Of a stretch of 19,729 bases of DNA, positions 1 through 8,596 are shown in pieces. The position numbers and the translations under genes were made by a program. The notes under the pieces were generated by a model. That model was not told the DNA's origin. It did no database searches and saw nothing but the letters and a program-made list of their open reading frames with translations. Location of the stretch: contig CAAELW010000059.1 in the NCBI GenBank assembly GCA_900756875.1, positions 1-19,729 of the forward strand. The letters are read 5' to 3'. The stretch is from Pasteurellaceae bacterium (GTDB lineage: Bacteria > Pseudomonadota > Gammaproteobacteria > Enterobacterales > Pasteurellaceae). The first letter of the stretch is position 1. The number at the start of each line of letters is the position of its first letter.

Positions 1-2
1 GA

Positions 3-566
3 ACTGTTTTTTATCTGGTTAACTTATTAATATTTGCTCTGATTTTTATAAGAATATTTAATATAGATTATAAAACAAAGTTTTTAGGTGGGGTTTTGAA
101 ATTTTTAACAATATATTCATTTTTATTATTTTCTTTGCTATCAATATTAATACAAGTTTTTTATGATCCAAGCAATAGCTGGATGTTTGCATTAAATAAA
201 GCGTTAAGTGGTAGATTAGCATATGGATATTACGCTTATGATACGTATGGTCTTTCCATACTAGGTCAACATATAGAGTATGTAGATTTACTGGATGTAA
301 ATCAATATAATAAGTTATTTGTAGTTGATTCTGGTTATTTAAAAGTATTATTGGATCAGGGGGTTGTTTTATTTATTTTTATCCTGTTCGGTTTTTTTAG
401 ATTGGGAAAAAGAATTGTGTTTAAAAATAATATTTATCTTGGGTTGGCTATTATATTTTCATTAGTTAACATAATGATAAATCCTCATTTATTACTTATA
501 ACATTTAATCCGTTTATATTCTTGTTGGCATATGATAATAAGAATGAAAAATCAATATATATATAA
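3..566 (+). CDS. O-antigen polymerase-like membrane protein (Wzy-type), 5' end outside window
   Basis: The reading frame is open from the first complete codon at position 3, so this is the C-terminal part (187 codons) of a longer gene. The TTG at 96-98 is internal, not a start, because coherent hydrophobic coding continues upstream of it. The visible protein has about four to five hydrophobic helices separated by a polar loop containing VDSGYLKVLLDQGV, a pattern typical of the large periplasmic loop and following helix of O-antigen/capsule polymerases. Such proteins link lipid-borne repeat units on the periplasmic side of the inner membrane. It ends 6 nt before the flippase gene and sits in a polysaccharide operon, which strongly supports the assignment. 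The base composition is extremely AT-rich. Polymerases are poorly conserved, and an O-antigen ligase of similar topology cannot be excluded. Confidence 0.72.
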   Translation, partial: TVFYLVNLLIFALIFIRIFNIDYKTKFLGGVLKFLTIYSFLLFSLLSILIQVFYDPSNSWMFALNKALSGRLAYGYYAYDTYGLSILGQHIEYVDLLDVNQYNKLFVVDSGYLKVLLDQGVVLFIFILFGFFRLGKRIVFKNNIYLGLAIIFSLVNIMINPHLLLITFNPFIFLLAYDNKNEKSIYI

Positions 567-572
567 CTAATT

Positions 573-2024
573 ATGAAAATAAGAACGCTTAAATTTAATT
601 TTTTAATGAATATGTTGTTAACGGTTTCCAATTTTTTATTTCCGTTAATTACATTCCCTTATGTTTCTAGGATTCTAAGCCCAATAGGAACGGGGAAAGT
701 TGCATTTGCTTATTCTATCGTTTCTTATTTTAGTATTTTTGCTGCCTTTGGTGTCGCTAATTATGGTATCCGAGCGTGTGCGCAAGTAAGGGATAATAAA
801 GAAAAATTATCAAAAATAGTGCAAGAAATATTACTCATCAATATGGTATTGATGAGTTTTGTCTATATTGTCTATTTTTTAGGTGTCGTTTTTATTCCTG
901 AATTAAAGGCAGAGAAAACACTTTTTTTAATTTCTGGTTTAAATATTCTATTCACAATTGTGGGGGTGGAATGGCTATATAAAGGGATTGAGCAGTATTT
1001 TTATATTACTATCCGTTCCATTATTTTTAAATTAATTGCCTTTTTACTTGTTTTCACATGTGTTAAAACTGAGGCAGATTATACTACTTATGCCTTTATC
1101 ATTATCTTTGCGACTGTTGGTTCAGGTGTCGTAAATTTATATAATTTGCGAAAAGTAATAACAATTAAATATTTCTCAAATTATGACTTTAAACGCCATC
1201 TTAAACCAATGATGACTTTTTTTATTACTACGATTGCAGTCGCTTTTTATGTAAATGTAAGTGTGGCATTGCTTGGTTTTATACAAGGGAATGAAGAAGT
1301 TGGTTATTATAATGCAGCATATCGAATAAAAGATGTGATGGTGAGTATTGTTACTTCGTTAGGTTCCGTTTTATTACCAAGATTAAGTTATTATATTGAA
1401 AATAATATGTGGGATAAGTTTAGTGATATTTTGTCAAAATCAACACAATTTATTTTTATCTTATCTCTTCCTTTGGTTGTCTTTTGTATTTTATTTGCAA
1501 AACCATCAGTTTTGATTTTGGCTGGTTCTGCTTATTCAGGATCGATTGTTCCGCTGCAAGTATTAGCGTTCATTATTTTTATTGTGGGGTTATCTAATTT
1601 AACAGGGATTCAGATGCTTATTCCACTGAAGAAGGAAAAATATCTATGCTATTCTGTGGTGATTGGTGCTGTAATCAATATGGTGCTTAATTTAATCTTA
1701 ATTCCAGAATACGGAGCAATCGGTGCGGCAGTTTCTGTAATGGTGGCTGAGTCGAGTATTTTAATCTATCAGATTTATATATTAAGAGCTTATTCTCAAG
1801 TGTTATTTGGTGGAATCAGTTATATGCGAATTATGATAGCGTTAGCTTTAGCTATTAGTATATCAATATGGTTGAATATAAATCTGAATTATAATGAGGT
1901 TATTGTATTTTTAGTAAGCGCAAGCCTGTTTTTTATTTGTTATTTAGGTATTTTATTGCTATCTAAAGAACCTTTTATTTTTACTATTCTAAATCAAATT
2001 AGATCAAAATTAACTAAGAACTAG
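573..2024 (+). CDS. wzx: Wzx-type oligosaccharide flippase (polysaccharide transporter family)
   Basis: This 483-residue protein is almost entirely hydrophobic, with roughly 12 to 14 predicted membrane helices and the usual length of Wzx flippases. The start of the mature pattern (NFLFPLITFPYVSRILSPIGTGKVAFAYSIVSYF read in segments at residues 20-55) is the classic N-terminal signature of the MATE/PST superfamily, with proline-glycine-rich loops after helix 1. Mid-protein GYYNAAYRIKD and IPEYGAIGAAVSVMVAE near the C-terminal third are also typical. Wzx moves undecaprenyl-pyrophosphate-linked repeat units from the cytoplasmic to the periplasmic face of the inner membrane. ATG at 573 lies 6 nt after the polymerase stop; no strong Shine-Dalgarno is visible, suggesting translational coupling. 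The substrate cannot be deduced from the sequence. Family is near certain; the symbol rests on context. Confidence 0.92.
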   Translation: MKIRTLKFNFLMNMLLTVSNFLFPLITFPYVSRILSPIGTGKVAFAYSIVSYFSIFAAFGVANYGIRACAQVRDNKEKLSKIVQEILLINMVLMSFVYIVYFLGVVFIPELKAEKTLFLISGLNILFTIVGVEWLYKGIEQYFYITIRSIIFKLIAFLLVFTCVKTEADYTTYAFIIIFATVGSGVVNLYNLRKVITIKYFSNYDFKRHLKPMMTFFITTIAVAFYVNVSVALLGFIQGNEEVGYYNAAYRIKDVMVSIVTSLGSVLLPRLSYYIENNMWDKFSDILSKSTQFIFILSLPLVVFCILFAKPSVLILAGSAYSGSIVPLQVLAFIIFIVGLSNLTGIQMLIPLKKEKYLCYSVVIGAVINMVLNLILIPEYGAIGAAVSVMVAESSILIYQIYILRAYSQVLFGGISYMRIMIALALAISISIWLNINLNYNEVIVFLVSASLFFICYLGILLLSKEPFIFTILNQIRSKLTKN

Positions 2025-2033
2025 GAGATAGAT

Positions 2034-2762
2034 ATGAATTCGGCAGTGATTTTTGCAGGCGGAACAGGTTCTCGTATGAATTCTAAGGTATTGCCAAAGC
2101 AGTTTTTAAAAATTTATGGTAAGCCAGTGATTATTCATACCCTAGAAGTTTTTGAAAATTGCGATGAAATTGATGAAATCATTGTAGTGATTTTGCAGGG
2201 ATGGGAGCGATATTTGCAATGTTTATTAGAACAATATCGTATTACTAAAGTTAAAAAAGTGGTTACAGGCGGTGAAACCGGGCAGCAGTCTATTTATAAT
2301 GGATTAAAAGAAATTTGTGATGGTATTGTCTTGATTCATGATGGTGTCCGCCCATTTATTTCTAGTCAGCTTATCAAAGAAAATATTGAAACTGCAAAGG
2401 TCAATAAAATTGCTATTACATGTGTAAAAGCAAAAGAAACTTTAGTCTCTGTTGAGGATAATAAAATTAACGGCGTGCTTAAACGTGATATTTCTTATAT
2501 AGCACGTGCACCGCAAACTTTTGATGTGTCTTTATTAAAATTAGCACACAAAAAAGCGATCGAAGACAATAATTTTTCTTTTGTAGATTCTTGTGCAATT
2601 GTAAAACATTATTTCCCTGAATCGGACTTTAATATTGTGGAATGTGGTTCTGAAAATATTAAGATCACAACGCAAGAGGACTTTTATTTAGCTAAGGCTA
2701 TGTTCTCTTTAGAGGAAGATGAGCAACTTTATGGTTTTAAACGTGGTGATGAGAAAAAATAA
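2034..2762 (+). CDS. TarI/IspD-family cytidylyltransferase, probably polyol-phosphate (ribitol-5-phosphate-like)
   Basis: This 242-residue protein has the IspD/TarI fold signatures: nucleotide-binding AVIFAGGTGSRM at residues 4-15, PKQFL at 21-25, HDGVRPF at 102-108, ARAPQTF at 157-163 and ENIKITTQED at 207-215. Family members transfer CMP from CTP to a sugar- or polyol-phosphate. The FAGGTGSRM plus VLPKQFL combination looks more like TarI/Bcs1-type ribitol-5-phosphate enzymes than housekeeping IspD, and IspD would not normally sit in a glycan cluster. It starts at 2034 after AGGAGATAG (good ribosome binding site) and its stop overlaps the next ATG by one base (TAATG), so it is co-translated with the following reductase-like gene. 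The likely product is a CDP-activated polyol used as a repeat-unit substituent. Ribitol, arabinitol, mannitol or another polyol cannot be told apart here. Confidence 0.85.
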   Translation: MNSAVIFAGGTGSRMNSKVLPKQFLKIYGKPVIIHTLEVFENCDEIDEIIVVILQGWERYLQCLLEQYRITKVKKVVTGGETGQQSIYNGLKEICDGIVLIHDGVRPFISSQLIKENIETAKVNKIAITCVKAKETLVSVEDNKINGVLKRDISYIARAPQTFDVSLLKLAHKKAIEDNNFSFVDSCAIVKHYFPESDFNIVECGSENIKITTQEDFYLAKAMFSLEEDEQLYGFKRGDEKK

Positions 2763-3808
2763 TGAAAGATTTAGTTTTAAAAGAAGATTTAGAATTTCTT
2801 TCAGATAAGGTTTTCAAAGAAGGAAAATTTAATCGTTCAACAGTATTAGTCACTGGCGCGACAGGTCTTATTGGCGCCTTAATCGTAAAAAGCATGCTGT
2901 ATGCTAACCAGGTATTAAATGCTCAGATTACAGTTTTAGCTAGTGTCCGAAATTTAGAAAAAGCAGCAGATATTTTTGCTGATTTTTCAAATGAAAGTTT
3001 AATATTTGTGACAGACAGTTTGTTATCTCCCTTGCATTTTGACCAAACTATTGACTTTATTGTACATACTGCAAGTATTACTGCTTCAAAAGAAATGGCA
3101 GAAAATCCAACGGGTGTACTATTAACAGCATTTGAAAGTACAAAGAATTTACTGGAATATGTGAAAGCACATCCAAGTTGTAAAATGGTTTATATTTCTT
3201 CAATGGAATATTATGGTCAAGTTACGGATGATTATACTAATGTTACTGAAGATAAATTAGGTTATGTTGATCTTAGTAAACCACGTAGTTGCTACCCTGA
3301 AAGTAAGCGAGTTTGCGAGGCACTATGCAATGCTTATGTAGTACAATATAATCTGAATGTGTGCAGCGCAAGGCTGGCTCAAACATTTGGAGCAGGTGTA
3401 CCTTTTTCCGATAATCGTGTATTTGCACAATTTGCGAAAAGTGCACTCAATAAAACGGATATTATTTTACATACTATGGGGCAATCTGAAGGTAATTATT
3501 GTTATACGGCAGATGCAGTGTATGGTATTTTTGTTCTTTTGCAAAAAGGAGAGAAAGGGCAAAGTTATAATGTTGCTCGTAATCATAGCACTATTTTAAA
3601 TATGGCAAAAATGGTTGCAGATAAAATTAGTAACAATCAAATAAAAGTGGAAGTTCATATTCCTGAAAATTTAGGTAGTTTAGGATATGCTCCTGATGTG
3701 AAATTAAAATTAAATTCAGATAAACTTAAAGCTTTAGGTTGGCAACCTGAAATGGATCTTGAGAATATGTTTAAACGTATGATTAGAAGTTGGGAATTGC
3801 AGGAATAA
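2762..3808 (+). CDS. NAD(P)-dependent extended SDR (epimerase/dehydratase/reductase), partner of the cytidylyltransferase
   Basis: A 348-residue extended short-chain dehydrogenase/reductase. The nucleotide-binding loop TGATGLIG is at residues 31-38, the Ser-containing strand YISSMEYYG at 144-152, and the catalytic Tyr-x-x-x-Lys is YPESK (Tyr178, Lys182). The C-terminal part has a substrate-domain style ending (LGWQPEMDLENMFKRM). About 25 residues precede the Rossmann strand, a little longer than usual. Coupling by a TAATG overlap to the TarI-like gene implies they act in one pathway, probably forming a CDP-polyol or CDP-sugar; by analogy with streptococcal capsule gene pairs this protein may reduce or modify the CDP-linked product. 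It is not the TarJ-type medium-chain dehydrogenase. UDP-sugar epimerase or dehydratase activity remains possible. Family certain, substrate unknown. Confidence 0.85.
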   Translation: MKDLVLKEDLEFLSDKVFKEGKFNRSTVLVTGATGLIGALIVKSMLYANQVLNAQITVLASVRNLEKAADIFADFSNESLIFVTDSLLSPLHFDQTIDFIVHTASITASKEMAENPTGVLLTAFESTKNLLEYVKAHPSCKMVYISSMEYYGQVTDDYTNVTEDKLGYVDLSKPRSCYPESKRVCEALCNAYVVQYNLNVCSARLAQTFGAGVPFSDNRVFAQFAKSALNKTDIILHTMGQSEGNYCYTADAVYGIFVLLQKGEKGQSYNVARNHSTILNMAKMVADKISNNQIKVEVHIPENLGSLGYAPDVKLKLNSDKLKALGWQPEMDLENMFKRMIRSWELQE

Positions 3809-3812
3809 TAAA

Positions 3813-4916
3813 GTGAAAAAATATGATTATCTTATTGTTGGAGCGGGTCTTTTCGGCTCAATCTTTGCTCATGAAGCAGCTAAACGTGGTAAAAAATGCT
3901 TAGTAATTGAAAAACGTGATCACATTGGAGGAAACTGCTATACCCAAAAGATTGAAGGTATCAATGTGCATAAATATGGTGCCCATATATTTCATACAAG
4001 CAATAAAGTTGTTTGGGACTATATTCAGCAATTTGCTGAATTTAACCGTTTTACTAACTCTCCTGTAGCTCGCTACAAAGATGAATTGTATAGTTTACCT
4101 TTCAATATGCTTACATTTAATAAAATGTGGGGCGTTATCACACCAAAAGAAGCTGAAGCTCAAATTAAAGAGCAGATATCAAAAGAGAATATTACAGATC
4201 CTAAAAATCTAGAAGAGCAAGCTATCTCATTAGTTGGCCGCGATATCTATGAAAAATTAATTAAAGGTTATACTGAAAAGCAATGGGGACGGAAATGCAC
4301 AGAACTTCCAGCATTTATCATCAAACGTTTACCTGTTCGTTATACCTATGATAACAACTATTTCTATGATACTTATCAAGGTATTCCAATTGGTGGTTAT
4401 ACAGGTATTTTTGAAAGAATGTTAGAAGGTATTGAAGTAAAATTGAATATCGATTTCTTTGCTGAACGTGAATATTACGAAAGTGTAGCTGATAAAATAG
4501 TGTTTACGGGAATGATTGATGAGTACTTTGGGCATCAATTCGGTAAATTAGAATATCGTAGTTTGAGTTTTGATAATGAAGTATTGGATATGCCAAATTA
4601 TCAAGGTAATGCAGTCGTGAACTATACTGAAAGTGAAGTCCCTTATACACGTATCATTGAACATAAACACTTTGAATATGGTACGCAAGATAAGACGGTA
4701 ATCACTCGTGAATATTCAAAAGAGTATGAAGAGGGTGATGAGCCGTATTACCCAATAAATGACCAAAGAAATAATGAACTTTATACTAAATATAAGGAAT
4801 TAGCAGATAATCAGACTAATGTAATATTTGGTGGTCGATTAGCTCAGTATAAATATTTTGATATGCATAATATTATTGCTGAAGCCTTGGCATGTGCAGC
4901 TAAAGAGTTAAATTAG
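3813..4916 (+). CDS. glf: UDP-galactopyranose mutase
   Basis: This 367-residue flavoprotein interconverts UDP-galactopyranose and UDP-galactofuranose, the activated donor of galactofuranose, in the cytoplasm. The FAD-binding GAGLFG at residues 10-15, EKRDHIGGN at 33-41 and HKYGAHIFHT at 53-62 are diagnostic, as are the downstream GYTEKQWGR, GIPIGGYTG and YKYFDMHNII segments. Length matches bacterial Glf (about 365-390). The start is GTG at 3813, preceded by AGGA at 3801-3804, 4 nt after the upstream stop; no ATG gives a full-length protein. Its presence predicts that the glycan contains galactofuranose, whose transferase should be in the part of the cluster left of the window. Confidence 0.97.
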   Translation: MKKYDYLIVGAGLFGSIFAHEAAKRGKKCLVIEKRDHIGGNCYTQKIEGINVHKYGAHIFHTSNKVVWDYIQQFAEFNRFTNSPVARYKDELYSLPFNMLTFNKMWGVITPKEAEAQIKEQISKENITDPKNLEEQAISLVGRDIYEKLIKGYTEKQWGRKCTELPAFIIKRLPVRYTYDNNYFYDTYQGIPIGGYTGIFERMLEGIEVKLNIDFFAEREYYESVADKIVFTGMIDEYFGHQFGKLEYRSLSFDNEVLDMPNYQGNAVVNYTESEVPYTRIIEHKHFEYGTQDKTVITREYSKEYEEGDEPYYPINDQRNNELYTKYKELADNQTNVIFGGRLAQYKYFDMHNIIAEALACAAKELN

Positions 4917-4928
4917 ATAAGGACAGAT

Positions 4929-6344
4929 ATGCATCGAATAACATTATCAAAAATATTTCTTTGGTTTGGTGATTTTTTTGCTTTTTTTTCCTCTTTTTTT
5001 ATTTCATTGGTGCTATTACCTTTAGTCAATCATAGTCAAGTCGCTTTTCCCAAAGAGGAGCTAGATGAATATATTTTTATTCATCTTGCGATTTCTCTTT
5101 GCTGTGTATGCTGGTTTTGGATTCGTTTACGCCACTATACATATAGAAAGCCTTTTTGGTTTGAGCTTAAAGAGATACTTCGAACCCTGCTTATATTTTT
5201 TGTTATAGAGTTAGCAATTATTGCGCTCTCCAAACTTTATGTATCTAGAACATTGTGGGTATTAACTTGGTTTGGGGCTCTAGTTTTAGTGCCTGTAGTT
5301 AGAATTTGTTTAAAAAAATTACTTTTAAAACTAAATTTATACCAGAAAGATACAGTTATTATTGGTAGTGGTCGAAATGCTAAAGATGTATATAGAGCCT
5401 TAGCAGATGAATCTTACTTAGGATTTAGTCTTTGTTATTTTGTTTCATCGGATATTATTCCTGAAGATGGTATGAATGAAATCAAAGTAATTGATACAAA
5501 GAATAAGGATATTATCTCGCTTCTGCAATTAGATATTAAGACAGTTCAGTTTATATTAGCCTTAGATGATGAGATATTGTTAGATTCTTGGTTGAGATAT
5601 TTAGCTTTGAATAAATGTCGTTCGGTTGCAGTTATACCTAATGTTAGAGGTATACCGCTGTATGGTACGGATATGTCTTTCTTATTTAGTCATGAAATGT
5701 TGCTATTGAGAGTCAATAATAATCTTGCAAAGCGTTCGTCTCGTATTTTAAAAAGAACAATGGATATTGTGGGTTCTTTAGCCATTATTACTTTGCTTTC
5801 TCCTGTATTGCTTTATCTTTATTTTTCAGTAAAAAAAGATGGTGGTGATGCGATTTATGGACATCCTCGAATTGGTCGTGATGGAAAGGCGTTTAACTGC
5901 TTGAAATTTAGATCTATGGTTGTAAATTCTAAAGAAGTGCTAGATGAATTGTTAAGAACAGATCCTGAAGCAAGAGCGGAATGGGAAAAAGATTTTAAAT
6001 TAAAGAATGATCCCCGTATTACTAAAATTGGTGCTTTTATTCGTAAGACAAGTTTAGATGAATTACCTCAACTCTTTAATGTTTTAAAAGGTGAGATGAG
6101 TTTAGTAGGTCCTCGCCCTATTGTGGCTGAGGAGCTAGAGCGCTATCAGGATAATGTTGAATATTACCTTATGGCAAAACCAGGAATGACGGGGCTATGG
6201 CAAGTAAGTGGCCGTAATGATGTAGATTATAGCACTCGAGTTTATTTTGATTCTTGGTATGTGAAAAATTGGTCACTTTGGAATGATATTGCCATTTTGT
6301 TTAAAACAGTTAATGTAGTTTTGAAACGAGATGGCGCTTATTAA
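4929..6344 (+). CDS. wbaP: Undecaprenyl-phosphate sugar-phosphate transferase, WbaP family (initiating enzyme)
   Basis: This 471-residue membrane enzyme transfers a hexose-1-phosphate (commonly galactose) from a UDP-sugar to undecaprenyl phosphate, the first step of repeat-unit assembly. The N-terminal part (about 1-130) holds four hydrophobic helices, a CoA-binding-like Rossmann domain begins at DTVIIGSGRN (141-150), a fifth hydrophobic helix is at 280-300, and the catalytic sugar-transferase domain spans about 273-465. Visible catalytic motifs are KFRSM (326-330), SLDELPQL with the Asp-Glu pair at 377-378, SLVGPRP (391-397) and KPGMTGLWQVSGR (417-429). The length and layout match long WbaP rather than short PglC-type enzymes. 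ATG at 4929 follows AAGGACAG. From memory, H. influenzae has a homologue (annotated rfbP) next to rffG. The early coding region carries T-runs of 7, 8 and 7. Confidence 0.95.
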   Translation: MHRITLSKIFLWFGDFFAFFSSFFISLVLLPLVNHSQVAFPKEELDEYIFIHLAISLCCVCWFWIRLRHYTYRKPFWFELKEILRTLLIFFVIELAIIALSKLYVSRTLWVLTWFGALVLVPVVRICLKKLLLKLNLYQKDTVIIGSGRNAKDVYRALADESYLGFSLCYFVSSDIIPEDGMNEIKVIDTKNKDIISLLQLDIKTVQFILALDDEILLDSWLRYLALNKCRSVAVIPNVRGIPLYGTDMSFLFSHEMLLLRVNNNLAKRSSRILKRTMDIVGSLAIITLLSPVLLYLYFSVKKDGGDAIYGHPRIGRDGKAFNCLKFRSMVVNSKEVLDELLRTDPEARAEWEKDFKLKNDPRITKIGAFIRKTSLDELPQLFNVLKGEMSLVGPRPIVAEELERYQDNVEYYLMAKPGMTGLWQVSGRNDVDYSTRVYFDSWYVKNWSLWNDIAILFKTVNVVLKRDGAY

Positions 6345-7458
6345 TAACAATAGCTTGCTAAACAACAAAATGAAATCATTAAATCTTAATTATATGACGC
6401 GGCTAGATCATTTACGATTTTTTGCTGCCTTGTTAGTCATTTTTTTTCATTTCAAGGGAAAGATAACTTTGTCTGTAGATGATGTTGGAATACACGGTGC
6501 TTTTTCATCATTGAGTAATTTTATTAAAAACTGGATTTTTGCAGGCTCTACTGGAGTAAGTTTATTCCTTGTTTTAACTGGATTTCTTTTTTGTTTAATT
6601 AGTGATCTGGGACATAAAAAAATTAAATATTCTGGATTTATCTATAATAGAGTTTTAAGAATATTCCCAATGATGGTTTTGTTAGCTTTTATAATCATTA
6701 CAGCAAGCAGACAAACATCAACTCCAATGGATATTTTTAGGATATTAACTTTACAGCTGAATACTGGTCATTCATATACTGGTTGGGGACATCAATTTTA
6801 CCCTAGCGGACCAATTTGGACGATCGGTGTTGAATTTCAGTTTTATCTATTATTTCCTTTTCTTGCTCTGTTTTTAGCAAGATTTGGGATTAAGTATTTG
6901 TTAGGTTTAATTTTCCTAATTGTATTGGTCAAATTTAATCTATTTGTTTTAAAAGGAAATAGTATTTATTATAACCTATATCATTCAATTATTGGCAGGT
7001 TAGATCAGTTTCTGATTGGTATGTTATTTGCAGTATTATATAAAACTAAATTTTTCGAAAATATAAATGGTAATAATATAGTAGCGTTAATTATTCTATT
7101 ATTTTCATTATTAGTGTTAATGTGTTACTTTGGTACTAAAAACTTTCTATCTTTCACAATTGAAGCTATATGCTGTGGCGGGGTAATTATTTCTTATTTA
7201 TCTATGAATTTGTTTAACTCATCTATTCTAGATAAAATTCTAGCAAGACTAGGAGAGTTAAGCTTTTCTATATATTTATTACATTTACCTATCATTGATA
7301 TGTTAAATAAGTTTTTCTCATGCTCACCACCAACAACATTAACAGAATTATTTATAGCATTAGTCTGGAAGGTGCCTCTTGTTATTGCTGTGGCGTTATT
7401 AACTTTTAATATTGTAGAACGACCATTTATGTTATTGCGCGTCAAATATACTTCATAA
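6331..7458 (+). CDS. Membrane acyltransferase, acyltransferase-3 (OafA-like) family
   Basis: A 375-residue multi-helix membrane protein of the acyltransferase-3 family, which commonly O-acetylates surface glycans using an acyl group delivered across the inner membrane. The family signature Arg-x10-His is seen as Arg29 to His40 within RLDHLRFFAALLVIFFH, followed by GSTGVSLFLVLTGFLF (72-87), the RVLRIFP motif (107-113) and PIWTIGVEFQFYLLFPF (161-177) with Glu168. The start is uncertain. ATG 6331 overlaps the wbaP end by 14 nt and has only GAG directly adjacent, whereas ATGs at 6370 and 6394 would trim 13 or 21 residues without losing the Arg-His motif, and also lack a clear ribosome site. This gene is AT-richer than rffG downstream, as are the polymerase and flippase genes. 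The modified sugar and acyl group are unknown. Confidence 0.9.
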   Translation: MALINNNSLLNNKMKSLNLNYMTRLDHLRFFAALLVIFFHFKGKITLSVDDVGIHGAFSSLSNFIKNWIFAGSTGVSLFLVLTGFLFCLISDLGHKKIKYSGFIYNRVLRIFPMMVLLAFIIITASRQTSTPMDIFRILTLQLNTGHSYTGWGHQFYPSGPIWTIGVEFQFYLLFPFLALFLARFGIKYLLGLIFLIVLVKFNLFVLKGNSIYYNLYHSIIGRLDQFLIGMLFAVLYKTKFFENINGNNIVALIILLFSLLVLMCYFGTKNFLSFTIEAICCGGVIISYLSMNLFNSSILDKILARLGELSFSIYLLHLPIIDMLNKFFSCSPPTTLTELFIALVWKVPLVIAVALLTFNIVERPFMLLRVKYTS

Positions 7459-7564
7459 TTTGATAGATTTTATTATAAAAGAGGTTCATATTCTTCACTT
7501 TTACTATTCTTACGGTTTTCCGAATTTAGTTATAAGTACATAGAGTACTTTCACTTATTAAAAA
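7459..7564. other. 106-bp intergenic gap before rffG
   Basis: No coding potential is seen. It is the longest gap within the glycan cluster and contains a short dyad, AAGTAC at 7534-7539 and GTACTT at 7545-7550 with a 5-nt loop, lacking a T-run. It may mark the boundary between variable cluster genes and the conserved rffG-pepB-ndk flank. No convincing -35/-10 pair is visible. Confidence 0.4.
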
Positions 7565-8578
7565 ATGATGAAAAAACTCTTAATCACTGGCGGTTCCGGC
7601 TTTATCGGTTCTGCCCTTATTCGATATATCATTAATCATACGCAAGATTCTGTTATTAATATTGATAAGCTGACCTATGCCGCAAATCAATCAGCATTAG
7701 AAGAGGTAGAAAATAATCCCCGTTATGCTTTTGAGCAAATTGATATTTGTGATCTTAAGACGATAGAGAGTATTTTTGAAAAATATCAGCCTGATGCGGT
7801 GATGCATTTAGCCGCAGAAAGTCATGTTGATCGTTCTATTATGGGAGCGACTGATTTTATTCAAACCAATATTGTTGGTACTTATATGTTGTTAGAGGTT
7901 GCTAAGAATTATTGGCATACCTTAGACAAGGCTAAAAAATCAGCCTTTCGATTCCATCATATTTCTACTGATGAAGTATATGGGGATTTATCCCTTTCTG
8001 AGCCAGCCTTTACCGAACAGTCTCCTTATCATCCGAGTAGTCCTTATTCTGCCTCAAAAGCAGCGAGTGATCATTTGGTACAGGCTTGGCATCGCACTTA
8101 TGGTTTGCCGGTGATTATCACAAACAGTTCAAATAACTATGGAGCTTATCAACATGCTGAAAAGCTCATCCCTTTAATGATTTCAAATGCTGTGATGGGA
8201 AAGCCTTTGCCAATTTATGGTGATGGGCAGCAGATTCGTGATTGGTTATTTGTGGAAGATCATGTTCAAGCTTTATATTTAGTTTTGACAAAAGGTCGAA
8301 TCGGAGAAAACTATAATATTGGTGGAAATTGTGAAAAAACAAACCTTGAAGTGGTTAAAACAATTTGCCAATTACTCGAAGAACTTGCACCAAATAAGCC
8401 TAATCACATTAAGTATTACGAAGATTTAATAACTTTTGTAAAAGACCGACCAGGTCACGATGTGCGATATTCATTGGATTGTTCTAAAATTCATGCAGAA
8501 TTAGGTTGGCGACCGCAAATAACCTTTGAACAAGGACTTTGTCAGACGGTAAAATGGTACTTAGAGAATAATAGATAA
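7565..8578 (+). CDS. rffG: dTDP-glucose 4,6-dehydratase (RmlB/RffG)
   Basis: A 337-residue extended SDR that converts dTDP-glucose to dTDP-4-keto-6-deoxyglucose in the cytoplasm. The NAD loop GGSGFIG is at residues 9-15, the catalytic Thr-Asp-Glu of ISTDEVYGD at 135-137, and Tyr161/Lys165 in YSASK complete the active site. DWLFVEDH and the late DRPGHDVRY segment are characteristic of RmlB. It is slightly short for the family (about 340-360). The usual NNYGPYxxPEKLIPL segment reads [15 protein letters not shown] here, an uncommon variant. Two adjacent ATGs (7565 and 7568) can start it. No rmlA, rmlC, rmlD, fdtA or aminotransferase partner lies in the window, so what becomes of the keto sugar is unclear. 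From memory, the rffG-pepB-ndk neighbourhood also occurs in H. influenzae. Confidence 0.93.
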   Translation: MMKKLLITGGSGFIGSALIRYIINHTQDSVINIDKLTYAANQSALEEVENNPRYAFEQIDICDLKTIESIFEKYQPDAVMHLAAESHVDRSIMGATDFIQTNIVGTYMLLEVAKNYWHTLDKAKKSAFRFHHISTDEVYGDLSLSEPAFTEQSPYHPSSPYSASKAASDHLVQAWHRTYGLPVIITNSSNNYGAYQHAEKLIPLMISNAVMGKPLPIYGDGQQIRDWLFVEDHVQALYLVLTKGRIGENYNIGGNCEKTNLEVVKTICQLLEELAPNKPNHIKYYEDLITFVKDRPGHDVRYSLDCSKIHAELGWRPQITFEQGLCQTVKWYLENNR

Positions 8579-8596
8579 ATAAAGGAGAAAAACCAC

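Noticed and set aside
96..566. A separate 156-residue gene starting at TTG 96
   Set aside because: The same frame is open and hydrophobic from position 3, so this is the tail of a larger gene and not an independent start.
3357..3599. An 80-residue plus-strand frame
   Set aside because: It lies wholly inside the SDR gene in another frame and shows no family features.
7534..7550. A terminator before rffG
   Set aside because: The 6-bp AT-rich stem is weak and is not followed by a T-run.
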